Part shown: positions 1-6,608 of the stretch, in pieces
Position numbering within the stretch: the stretch's first letter is position 1
How the letters are laid out: each line of letters starts with the position of its first letter
Assembly (NCBI GenBank): GCA_937906485.1
Contig: CALCYB010000167.1
Coordinates: 1 to 19,807 of the forward strand
Length of the DNA stretch: 19,807 bases
Source: an uncultured Rikenellaceae bacterium
Lineage (GTDB): Bacteria > Bacteroidota > Bacteroidia > Bacteroidales > UBA932
Reading direction: 5' to 3'
Translations under genes and position numbers: made by a program
The notes under the pieces: model-generated
The model's database searches: none
Told to the model about the DNA's origin: nothing
The model's input: only the letters and a program-made list of their open reading frames with translations

Positions 1-178
1 TAATAGTAAACGGTATAAATCCACCTAAAAAACAAAACATTAATGTGGTAAACACATTTATTATATTTCCATTGGTCAATCTATTTTGATTTAACACCAA
101 CATAAAAAACAAAAATACTGCAATGTAAATATATATTACCTTGAATATTAATTGTTTATAAAACTTTGAATTTTCCAT
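1..178 (-). CDS. Partial small membrane protein, unrecognised (N-terminal 59 residues)
   Basis: I do not recognise this gene. Reading the minus strand from an ATG at 178 gives 59 codons with no stop before the left edge, so the C-terminus lies outside the window. The product starts MENSKFYKQ and then has two hydrophobic stretches, roughly residues 10-29 and 41-59, separated by a short polar loop (LNQNRLTNGN). This predicts an inner-membrane protein with at least two helices. An AGGTGA ribosome-binding sequence lies about 5 bases before the ATG, which is unusually good for this phylum, and a plausible promoter lies further upstream. Codons are almost all A/T-ending, unlike every other gene here, which suggests horizontally acquired DNA. 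An open frame in such A+T-rich DNA is unlikely by chance because stop codons are A+T-rich, but the fragment is short. Confidence 0.6.
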   Translation of the reverse strand, partial: MENSKFYKQLIFKVIYIYIAVFLFFMLVLNQNRLTNGNIINVFTTLMFCFLGGFIPFTI

Positions 179-218
179 ACTTCACCTAGTATATAATTTA
201 ATTATATTTTATATATAT

Positions 219-250
219 CAAATATTAAAATTTAAGTCAATTAATACAAA
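219..250 (-). promoter_or_regulatory. Probable promoter for the partial membrane-protein gene
   Basis: On the minus strand a TTTG box (247-250) is followed after 20 bases by AATATTTG (219-226), one mismatch from the Bacteroidota -7 consensus TAnnTTTG. It would start transcription about 40 bases before the ATG at 178. The region is so A+T-rich that chance matches are likely. Confidence 0.4.
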
Positions 251-317
251 AACACATACAAATCTTATTATATGAAAATATAAAATATTTTGTAAAATAA
301 AGAAAAAAGAGAGATAG

Positions 318-336
318 TAGGAGAAACTTTTTTTCT
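318..336. other. Sharp composition boundary, possible island or recombination junction
   Basis: Left of about 320 the DNA is extremely A+T-rich and largely non-coding. From 336 rightwards it reads as ordinary coding DNA with balanced composition. The switch falls inside what should be the barrel of a TonB-dependent receptor. The receptor frame can be read back only to a TAG stop at 318-320, so the break must lie between that stop and about 336-345. No insertion-sequence ends, integrase or tRNA gene is visible on this side; the mechanism cannot be read from this window alone. Confidence 0.55.
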
Positions 337-710
337 TGGATTATCTGTTCTTGGAACAGGAACATCGCAAAATGGGAGTGAATCTATTGTTCACCTACCA
401 GAGCGGTAATCGGGAGAGCGTAAAATCTGCACATTATGATGGAATTCTTCCAGGAACGGATTATCGTGTGGATCTGGATTATTATGAGGGAGTAAACAAT
501 TTCCGGCTGAAAGACTACATACGTTTGGATCTGGGCTATTATGCTGAATTCAAGAAGCCGCGGACAACGCATACGTTGAGCGCCGGCATCTACAATGTGA
601 TGAACCGCCACAATATCTTCAGTATTTTTTATGACCAGACTGACAAAGTCTGGAAATCGGTTTCATTGTTTCCGATTATGCCGAGTTTGAGTTATCAGGT
701 GAAATTTTAG
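336..710 (+). pseudogene. TonB-dependent outer-membrane receptor, C-terminal remnant (5' end missing)
   Basis: These ~124 codons encode the last strands of a TonB-dependent receptor barrel. The signs are the alternating aromatic/polar strand pattern, the YYEGVNNFRLKDYIRLDLG segment (family form: Y.G.N..R...Y.RLDL), the IYNVMNRHN motif typical of the penultimate strands, and a C-terminus SLFPIMPSLSYQVKF ending in phenylalanine, as needed for outer-membrane assembly. Complete receptors of this type are about 700-900 residues with a signal peptide, carboxypeptidase-like domain and plug; all of that is absent. The frame closes upstream at a TAG at 318, and the DNA beyond is A+T-rich and unrelated. 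The only initiation codon at the 5' end is TTG at 336. It is followed after 11 bases by a DUF4249 lipoprotein gene, the usual partner of such receptors. I read it as a broken gene rather than a functional small protein. Confidence 0.8.
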
Positions 711-721
711 AGCTGTTCACT

Positions 722-1762
722 ATGTGGAATCGAAAGTTTCTTATTGGGGGGGTACTTCTGGCCCTTATGTCTCTTTCATCCTGCACCGCTGTTTTGGATA
801 TCGATCCGCGTGAGCAGTTTGTGGTCGTGCACGGGGTGTTGATCAATGAACCCAGGCAGGTGATAGACCTTCATTATTCTTCATTGCTTTCTGAAAACTA
901 TATGCCCCCGGTTGATGAAGCTGTCGTTTGGGTTGAAGAAATGAATGATGACGGAAGTGTACGTCATCGTTATGACTTTGTTCCTGTTGGTGATGGAAGA
1001 TGGGAGGCGGAATTTACTCCTGATTTTGCCACCCAATATTGTTTGAAGGTACAGGTGCCGGGTTATAAGCCGATTGCTGCATCTACCATTTATCCGGCTG
1101 CAGAAAATCTCCTAATGATGGCAGTGTCAGATAGTGGCTACCTTTTCCATTCGGTGTACATTCCTATGTATTTATGGGTATATGGATTGGATTATTGTAC
1201 GGAGACGGGAGTACATCAATTGGCGGATTATATAGTTGGTAGAACTGCTTTGATGGTCGATTATTTTGATGATTCGTTTTCAATTGGCATACCCACCCCG
1301 ATTGTTGTTGAGGATGTTATTCCTCATGATGCTTTCAATCAGACAGAGGTCCTTACTGGAAATCATGCGGATATAAAAGATACTCCTTTCGGGATGATGC
1401 ATCCGGATATTCCGATGTGCCGATATTATCTTCGATACGAGACAGGGGTTCGGCGGGATCCTGAACTGAATTATTACTTTAGGGAAACCTATCAGATTTT
1501 TCCTTCTTTTAAGATCCAGGAAGATGGCCAGCCGGTATTGGGCTCGTATATTGTATTTGATTCTTTGTCAGAAGATTATGATAGATACCTTAAAGGGGTT
1601 CTCACCAAGGAACTAAATAAAGAAGAGACCATCACCGATTTTTCTCAGTTGTATAACTATCAGGAAGTTTATACGAATATAGTGGGTGGAACGGGGATAT
1701 TCGGTGCAGTCTATCGGGTAAAACAACAGCCGATTCCGGCTCAATATACACACAGTAAGTAA
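722..1762 (+). CDS. DUF4249 family outer-membrane-associated lipoprotein
   Basis: A 346-residue secreted lipoprotein. The N-terminus has a positively charged start (MWNRK), a hydrophobic core and a lipobox LSSC at residues 18-21, so the mature protein would begin at lipidated Cys21. The next segment (about 25-120) has the family's first beta-domain pattern: VVVHGVLINE, then a VWVEE strand and a GRWEAEFTPDFATQYCLKV stretch. DUF4249 proteins are typically encoded directly after a TonB-dependent receptor and are thought to sit at the cell surface as its accessory. Their substrate is unknown. Here the receptor is only a remnant 11 bases upstream, so this lipoprotein may have lost its partner. The ATG at 722 is the first in frame and gives a clean signal peptide. 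The following lipoprotein gene starts 8 bases after its stop, implying co-transcription. Family assignment is from remembered pattern, not a search. Confidence 0.8.
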   Translation: MWNRKFLIGGVLLALMSLSSCTAVLDIDPREQFVVVHGVLINEPRQVIDLHYSSLLSENYMPPVDEAVVWVEEMNDDGSVRHRYDFVPVGDGRWEAEFTPDFATQYCLKVQVPGYKPIAASTIYPAAENLLMMAVSDSGYLFHSVYIPMYLWVYGLDYCTETGVHQLADYIVGRTALMVDYFDDSFSIGIPTPIVVEDVIPHDAFNQTEVLTGNHADIKDTPFGMMHPDIPMCRYYLRYETGVRRDPELNYYFRETYQIFPSFKIQEDGQPVLGSYIVFDSLSEDYDRYLKGVLTKELNKEETITDFSQLYNYQEVYTNIVGGTGIFGAVYRVKQQPIPAQYTHSK

Positions 1763-1770
1763 TTGCAGTT

Positions 1771-2700
1771 ATGGATAAGTATAGGAATGTTCTGGGCTTC
1801 GCTCTGGTGTGTTTGACTTTGTGTTGCTTTATCGCTTGTGAGAAGTTACCGACGCTGGAGTCGGAATCAAACGAGGCGACGGGTCTGGAAGACGAGCAGA
1901 TAGCCAATATTATGGATTTGGTCGATGGGGATGCGTTGTTAGGATATGTAAGACAGCCTGTAGACAGCATTCTATTCATTCCCGATCTCTTGGTGAGGGA
2001 TGACAGTACCGGACGGAGTTGTGTATTGACAATCACGATTGAAAGTAAGGTGAACCTGCCTTTAAGCATACCGGCAAGTGAGGTGGAGGTTATTGATAGT
2101 CTGCCGCATATTAACTTCCAGTCTGGGTCAGGAAGTTCCTCTATTCAATTTAAGATGGATGTTCAAAGTGTCCAGAAGCGAATTCTCAGGTTGGACTATG
2201 ATCTTACGGCCCTGTTGGATGATTATTATGGATATGCGATAGAACCGATGCAGACGGCAGCGGGTTCTGTCTTGCTGCCGGAGATTCAGCATTGCAAAGA
2301 CTTGTTCAACACTACGATCACTTTGGAGCCCCAGTCCTATGCTTTACGTCCGGACTATTCGTATGTTGTGCAGCCCTACCAGCTCCAGATTCGCAAGAAG
2401 CAGTACGGAGCGAGTTACGTTGCCAAGTTGGATCGGCTACCTGAACTGTATGGATGGGCACCGAATATGACAACATTTCTGATGATTTTACCTCCTCTAC
2501 CGGATTCATCCTTTGTTTTTTCTTTGGTTGAACTGGATGCCGTGTATAATCAGGCTGTGTGCTATGCTACAGAACTGGATGTGTCTGAACCGGATCTCAT
2601 CCTTCGGTATTTTCCTCATCTGGACAAGATTATGATGTATTGGCAGGATGAACAAGTGCGTCTTTATCCGGATTGGTACCAATGGGAATCGTGGGAGTAG
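1771..2700 (+). CDS. Predicted lipoprotein of unknown function
   Basis: I do not recognise the family. The 309-residue product has a signal peptide (MDKYRN, then a hydrophobic stretch rich in Leu, Cys and Phe) ending in the lipobox FIAC at residues 20-23, so it should be a lipoprotein beginning at Cys23. The mature part is rich in beta-strand-like alternation and contains no obvious catalytic motif. The Tyr/Pro/Trp-rich C-terminus ends QWESWE. It lies 8 bases after the DUF4249 gene and is the last gene before a strong terminator hairpin, so it is probably the third member of a receptor-lipoprotein-lipoprotein operon and may be a surface-exposed accessory of the lost receptor. That role is inference from position only. 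Another possibility is an outer-membrane anchored cell-surface protein unrelated to transport. Confidence 0.7.
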   Translation: MDKYRNVLGFALVCLTLCCFIACEKLPTLESESNEATGLEDEQIANIMDLVDGDALLGYVRQPVDSILFIPDLLVRDDSTGRSCVLTITIESKVNLPLSIPASEVEVIDSLPHINFQSGSGSSSIQFKMDVQSVQKRILRLDYDLTALLDDYYGYAIEPMQTAAGSVLLPEIQHCKDLFNTTITLEPQSYALRPDYSYVVQPYQLQIRKKQYGASYVAKLDRLPELYGWAPNMTTFLMILPPLPDSSFVFSLVELDAVYNQAVCYATELDVSEPDLILRYFPHLDKIMMYWQDEQVRLYPDWYQWESWE

Positions 2701-2711
2701 TCTTTGTATAA

Positions 2712-2750
2712 ATAATAAGGAGGTAGTCTTGTGGGCTACCTCCTTATTGT
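2712..2750. terminator. Bidirectional terminator hairpin between convergent genes
   Basis: A perfect 13-base inverted repeat (2714-2726 AATAAGGAGGTAG and 2736-2748 its complement), extendable to 15 pairs with one G-U, leaves a 5-base loop at 2729-2733. It sits 13 bases after the unknown lipoprotein stop and 19 bases beyond the DUF1015 stop on the other strand, so it probably serves both. Neither side has a long T tract: the plus-strand side continues GTTTGG and the minus-strand side TATTTATAC. Confidence 0.75.
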
Positions 2751-2767
2751 TTGGAATCGGTTTGCGA

Positions 2768-4009
2768 TTATGACAATTTGTGGATTGCCAGACCGCTGCG
2801 CAATTTAGGTTCAAACCAGGTGGTCTTCGGGGGCATGATGTTGCCGGTATCCGCAATGTCAATGAGTTGTTTCATGGATACGGGATACAAAGCAAAGGCA
2901 GCCACCATTTCACCGGAGTCAACGCGACGTGAAAGTTCTCCCAAACCACGGATACCGCCTACAAAGTCAATGCGTTTTGATGTGCGGAGGTCTTTGATGT
3001 CCAACAATTTGTCGAAAATCAGGTTTGAGCATACGGTTACGTCCAGTACGCCAATCGGATCAGCATCATCATAAGTGCCTTCTTTTGCGGTCAGCGAGTA
3101 CCATTTTCCTTCCAGGTACATGGCAAAGTTGTGCAATGAAGCAGGGGTATAGATCTCAGTACCCTTTTCTTCTACGATGAAGTCTTCTTCCAGTTTCTTC
3201 AGGAATTCAGCCGGGGTCATGCCGTTGAGGTCTTTGACTACGCGGTTGTAGTCAATGATCTTCAGGTGGCTTTCCGGGAAGACAACCGCCATAAAGAAGT
3301 TGTATTCTTCGTCTCCTGTATGATTGGGGTTTTGTTTGCGTTTTTCTTCACCTACCAGGGCAGCTGCTGCGGTACGGTGGTGACCGTCTGCTACATAGAA
3401 TGCCGGGATGGAGGCAAAGATTTCGGTAATGCGAGCGATATCTGCATCGTTGTCAATTACCCAGAAGTGGTGACCGAAACCGTCTTCAGCCACGTAATCG
3501 TATTCTGCTTCTTTTCCTTTTACCGTACGTTCAACGATTTCGTTGATTTCGTTGTTGTCAGGATAAGCAAAGAATACAGGCTCAATGTTCGCATTTTGGA
3601 TGCGGACGTGGATCATGCGGTCTTCTTCTTTGTCTTTACGGGTCAATTCGTGTTTTTTGATCTTTCCGGTCATGTAGTCTTCTACGTTAGCGCATACCAC
3701 CAGACCGTATTGGGTACGGCCTTCCATGGTTTGAGCATAGACATAGTAGTATTCCTTCGGATCTTGCACCAGCCAACCCTTTTCTTGCCATGCTTTGAAG
3801 TTTTCTACCGCTTTGTCATAAACCGGTTGAGAGTGTTCATCAGCGATGGGGTCAAAGTCGATTTCAGGTTTGATGATGTGCAACAGTGATTTTTCGCCGG
3901 CTTCAGCTTTTGCTTCTTGGGAGTTCAATACGTCGTAGGGGCGTGATGCAACTTCACTTGCAATTTCTCTGGGCGGACGAACCGCTGCGAAAGGTTTAAC
4001 TTTTACCAT
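2768..4009 (-). CDS. DUF1015 family protein (COG4198-type) of the serine operon
   Basis: A 413-residue cytoplasmic protein of the DUF1015 family, whose function is not established to my knowledge. Visible family landmarks are PFAAVRP at residues 6-12, RPYDV at 23-27, HELTR at 120-124 followed by DR at 130-131, the ADGHHR motif at 207-212, and a C-terminal MPPKTTWFEPKL at 392-403. The DGHHR motif resembles the active-site motif of ParB/sulfiredoxin-fold proteins, a group that includes free-serine kinases such as SerK and SbnI. The gene starts 8 bases after the serA stop, so it is the third gene of serC-serA-DUF1015. The operon has no serB phosphatase, making a role in phosphoserine or serine handling attractive but unproven. 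The length is normal for the family and the ATG at 4009 directly precedes the conserved N-terminus. Confidence 0.85.
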   Translation of the reverse strand: MVKVKPFAAVRPPREIASEVASRPYDVLNSQEAKAEAGEKSLLHIIKPEIDFDPIADEHSQPVYDKAVENFKAWQEKGWLVQDPKEYYYVYAQTMEGRTQYGLVVCANVEDYMTGKIKKHELTRKDKEEDRMIHVRIQNANIEPVFFAYPDNNEINEIVERTVKGKEAEYDYVAEDGFGHHFWVIDNDADIARITEIFASIPAFYVADGHHRTAAAALVGEEKRKQNPNHTGDEEYNFFMAVVFPESHLKIIDYNRVVKDLNGMTPAEFLKKLEEDFIVEEKGTEIYTPASLHNFAMYLEGKWYSLTAKEGTYDDADPIGVLDVTVCSNLIFDKLLDIKDLRTSKRIDFVGGIRGLGELSRRVDSGEMVAAFALYPVSMKQLIDIADTGNIMPPKTTWFEPKLRSGLAIHKLS

Positions 4010-4017
4010 GGTCTCGA

Positions 4018-4941
4018 TTATTTTTTATTGAGTTGGAAAGTGGTGTCGCCGGTAGCGAAGAATTTAACGATTTGGTTGGCAGCAGCCAAGCCGGCATTGA
4101 TGTTGGCTTCAGCGGTTTCTGCACCCATTTTCTTCGGAGTAGCAAACACGCGTTTTCCGAATTTTTCGTTCAATTCGGCTTGTCTGTCAGCAGCGATGTC
4201 GGTGATGTATTTCAAGTCTTCGCGTTCTGCCAGGATAGCGATCAGTTCTTCTTCGTTGATGACTTCTTTGCGTGCGGTATTTACCAGACAGCCACCTTTC
4301 GGCATCAGCGACAACAGGTTGCGTCCGATAGAGCCTTTGGTTTGCGGGGTAGCCGGGATGTGCAAAGAAATGAAGTTGGAGTTCTTGTACAGGTCTTCCA
4401 GGGTAGCGGCAACGATAACGCCTTCGGCTTCCATTTTTTCAGCGGGAACGAAGGGGTCAAAAGCCATGATCTTCATGCCATAGCCTCTGGCGATGCCGGC
4501 AACCAGACGTCCTACGTTGCCGTAAGCTTGGATACCGAGGGTTTTGCCTTTCAATTCAGAACCGGTGCCGGAAGTGAATTGGTTACGGGACATGTACACC
4601 ATCATGGCAGTTGCCAATTCAGCAACAGCGTTGGAGTTTTGGCCCGGAGTGTTCATGGCAACGATGTTCTTTTCGGTGCAGGCAGCCAGGTCGAGGTTGT
4701 CGAATCCGGCACCGGCACGAACGACGATCTTCAGGTTGGCAGCTGCGTTTACCACGTCACGGGTAACTTTGTCTGAGCGTACGATCAACGCATCAGCATC
4801 AGCAACTGCTTTCAACAAGTCGTCTGCAGAAGCATATTTTTCCAGGAGAGCCAAGGTGTGACCTGCACCTTCTACGATTTCGCGGATACCGTCAACGGCT
4901 GCTTTTGCGAAAGGTTTTTCAGTAGCAACAAGTACTTTCAT
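4018..4941 (-). CDS. serA: D-3-phosphoglycerate dehydrogenase, short form without ACT domain
   Basis: Catalyses NAD-dependent oxidation of 3-phosphoglycerate to 3-phosphohydroxypyruvate, the first step of serine synthesis, in the cytoplasm. At 307 residues it is the short type with only the substrate- and nucleotide-binding domains and no C-terminal regulatory ACT domain, so classical serine feedback is not expected. The nucleotide-binding loop reads AYGNVG at 139-144, with Ala in place of the usual first Gly; Asp162 at the end of the next strand fits NAD preference. The catalytic Arg is in NTAR (R224). The usual Glu and the usual TPHIG histidine are not present: the corresponding segments read DIAADR (248-253) and TPKKMG (268-273), with Lys270 at the histidine position. 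I recall this lysine form from other Bacteroidales and from Entamoeba. It lies 18 bases after serC and 8 before DUF1015. A 3-phosphoglycerate role is supported mainly by operon context. Confidence 0.9.
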   Translation of the reverse strand: MKVLVATEKPFAKAAVDGIREIVEGAGHTLALLEKYASADDLLKAVADADALIVRSDKVTRDVVNAAANLKIVVRAGAGFDNLDLAACTEKNIVAMNTPGQNSNAVAELATAMMVYMSRNQFTSGTGSELKGKTLGIQAYGNVGRLVAGIARGYGMKIMAFDPFVPAEKMEAEGVIVAATLEDLYKNSNFISLHIPATPQTKGSIGRNLLSLMPKGGCLVNTARKEVINEEELIAILAEREDLKYITDIAADRQAELNEKFGKRVFATPKKMGAETAEANINAGLAAANQIVKFFATGDTTFQLNKK

Positions 4942-4959
4942 CTTTGTGTTCTCCTATGA

Positions 4960-6033
4960 TTATTTGTGCATTTGTTCAAATTCTTGCATGCAGGCAACGA
5001 GTGCTTCTACGCTTTCTTTCGGGCAAGAGTTGTAGATGGAAGCACGGAAACCACCTACTGAGCGGTGACCTTTGATGCCGACCATGCCTTTTGATTTGGC
5101 GAAAGCCATGAATTCGTCTTGGAGGTTTTCGTAACCCGGAGCCATTACGAAGCAAACGTTCATCAATGAACGGTCTTCTTTGGCTGCAGTACCTACGAAC
5201 AAGGGGTTGCGGTCGATTTCATCATACAACAAAGCAGCTTTTTCTTTGTTCATTTTGTAGATGACTTCCAGACCACCGATGCTCTTCACCCATTTCAAGG
5301 TTTCAGTCATCACGAAGATCGGGAATACCGGAGGAGTGTTGTACATGGATTCACCGTCGATGTGGGTTCTGTAGTCCAACATGGTCGGGATGTAACGGCT
5401 TACTTTGCCCAGAATGTCATTGCGGATGATGGCGAAGATCACACCGGCAGGACCTACGTTCTTTTGTGCACCACCATAGATCAAAGCATATTTGCTGATG
5501 TCTACCGGGCGGCTCATGATGTCAGAAGACATGTCGGCAACCAAGTTTACAGGGCAATCCATATCTTCGTGGATTTCGGTACCGTAGATGGTGTTGTTGG
5601 TGGTGATGTGGAAGTAGTCCAGATCGGTGGGGATTTCGTATCCTTTCGGGATGTAGCTGTAAGTCTTGTCAGCGGAAGAAGCTACGCAGATGGCATTGCC
5701 CAGACCTTTTGCTTCTTTCAATGCTTTTTTGGCCCATACACCGGTTTCCAGGTAACCCGCTTTGTTTTCGAGCAGGTTCATGGCTACATACAAGAACTGG
5801 AGGCTGGCACCACCACCCAAGAATACAACGCTGTAGTTGTCGGGAATGTTCAGCAGTTCTTTCCACAAGCTGCGGCATTCGTTCATCACTTCTTCCCATT
5901 CTTTGGTACGGTGAGAAATTTCGATTACGGACATGCCGGTTCCTTTGAAGTCTTGCAAGGCATTGATAGCAGCCTCGATAGCGGGTTTCGGTAATACGCA
6001 GGGACCCGCATTGAAATTGTAAGCTTTTTTCAT
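4960..6033 (-). CDS. serC: Phosphoserine aminotransferase
   Basis: Pyridoxal-phosphate enzyme that transfers an amino group from glutamate to 3-phosphohydroxypyruvate, giving O-phosphoserine; the same enzyme class also acts in pyridoxine synthesis in some bacteria. Motifs include FNAGPCVLP near the N-terminus, EISHR, GGGASLQF, TTNNTIYGT, DMSSDI and the cofactor-lysine segment YGGAQKNVGPAG, with the Schiff-base Lys at residue 191. The C-terminus has the expected GHRSVGGFRASIYN. I chose the ATG at 6033 (357 residues) over an in-frame TTG at 6072. The protein then starts MKKAYNFNAGP as in relatives, and a perfect TAACTTTG promoter element at 6083-6090 would place the transcription start near or after that TTG. 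It is the first gene of serC-serA-DUF1015. No Shine-Dalgarno is visible, only an A/T-rich leader, normal for this phylum. Confidence 0.95.
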   Translation of the reverse strand: MKKAYNFNAGPCVLPKPAIEAAINALQDFKGTGMSVIEISHRTKEWEEVMNECRSLWKELLNIPDNYSVVFLGGGASLQFLYVAMNLLENKAGYLETGVWAKKALKEAKGLGNAICVASSADKTYSYIPKGYEIPTDLDYFHITTNNTIYGTEIHEDMDCPVNLVADMSSDIMSRPVDISKYALIYGGAQKNVGPAGVIFAIIRNDILGKVSRYIPTMLDYRTHIDGESMYNTPPVFPIFVMTETLKWVKSIGGLEVIYKMNKEKAALLYDEIDRNPLFVGTAAKEDRSLMNVCFVMAPGYENLQDEFMAFAKSKGMVGIKGHRSVGGFRASIYNSCPKESVEALVACMQEFEQMHK

Positions 6034-6082
6034 AAAAAAATGTGAATTATAGTAGTCGGATAAATTTTTCAATACTAACGGC

Positions 6083-6090
6083 CAAAGTTA
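6083..6090 (-). promoter_or_regulatory. Promoter -7 element of the serC operon
   Basis: TAACTTTG on the minus strand matches the Bacteroidota -7 consensus TAnnTTTG perfectly. It lies in the 82-base gap between pyrI and serC, about 50 bases before the serC ATG. The expected TTTG box about 19-20 bases further upstream is poor (CTGT), so the promoter is called on the -7 element and its position. No hairpin terminator for the preceding pyrI gene is apparent in the gap. Confidence 0.55.
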
Positions 6091-6115
6091 GGAAAAAATT
6101 TTAAATAGTAACAGG

Positions 6116-6595
6116 TTATCGGTCGTTAGTTATAATTTTCAAGTTGTCCAGGCCGGTGGTCTTTTCGCAGTAATGGCAGCGCAGTTCGATGCAGCCGTCT
6201 TTTTCGACTGTCTTGAATTTTGTTTCAATGTCCTGGTGGTTGGTGACGCAGACCGGGTTCATGCAGCGGGCAATGCCGGTGATGGTTTCCGGAATGGACA
6301 GTACGCGTTTTTCAATCACTTCAAAGTTGCGGATGATGTTCATGGATGCATTCGGGGCAATGAGTGCGATCCGGTTGATTTCGTCGTCTTCGAAGAAACG
6401 GTCACTGATTTTGATGATGGCTTTGCTGCCCAGGGTCTTGCTGTCCAAGTTCATGCCGAAGGTAATCGGAGTTTTGGATTGGTTCAGGCGCAGGATGTCA
6501 ATGACGCGGAACAGTTGGGCGGACGGAATGTGGTCCAATACGGTGCCGTTGTTGATGGCACTGACTTTTAATACCTCTTTTTCTCGATTTTCCAT
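6116..6595 (-). CDS. pyrI: Aspartate carbamoyltransferase regulatory chain
   Basis: The 159-residue regulatory chain binds nucleotide effectors in its N-terminal domain and docks on the PyrB catalytic trimer through a C-terminal zinc domain. The N-terminal allosteric domain includes NGTVLDHIPSAQLFRVIDIL, the usual start of the family. The zinc ligands are clear: Cys111 and Cys116 (CMNPVC) and Cys140 and Cys143 (CHYC), the standard C-x4-C then C-x2-C arrangement. It starts 13 bases after the pyrB stop and is the last gene of yigZ-pyrB-pyrI. With PyrB it should form the c6r6 holoenzyme controlled by ATP, CTP and UTP. The ATG at 6595 is followed directly by the charged MENREKEVLKV leader. I see no pyrimidine attenuator in the short gap before it. 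Confidence 0.95.
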   Translation of the reverse strand: MENREKEVLKVSAINNGTVLDHIPSAQLFRVIDILRLNQSKTPITFGMNLDSKTLGSKAIIKISDRFFEDDEINRIALIAPNASMNIIRNFEVIEKRVLSIPETITGIARCMNPVCVTNHQDIETKFKTVEKDGCIELRCHYCEKTTGLDNLKIITNDR

Positions 6596-6608
6596 AACCG
6601 TATCAATT

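Noticed and set aside
319..338. AGGAGA followed by TTG at 336, as a start for a short receptor-derived protein.
   Set aside because: The product would lack a signal peptide and could not reach the outer membrane; the purine run belongs to the A+T-rich block and the match is probably accidental.
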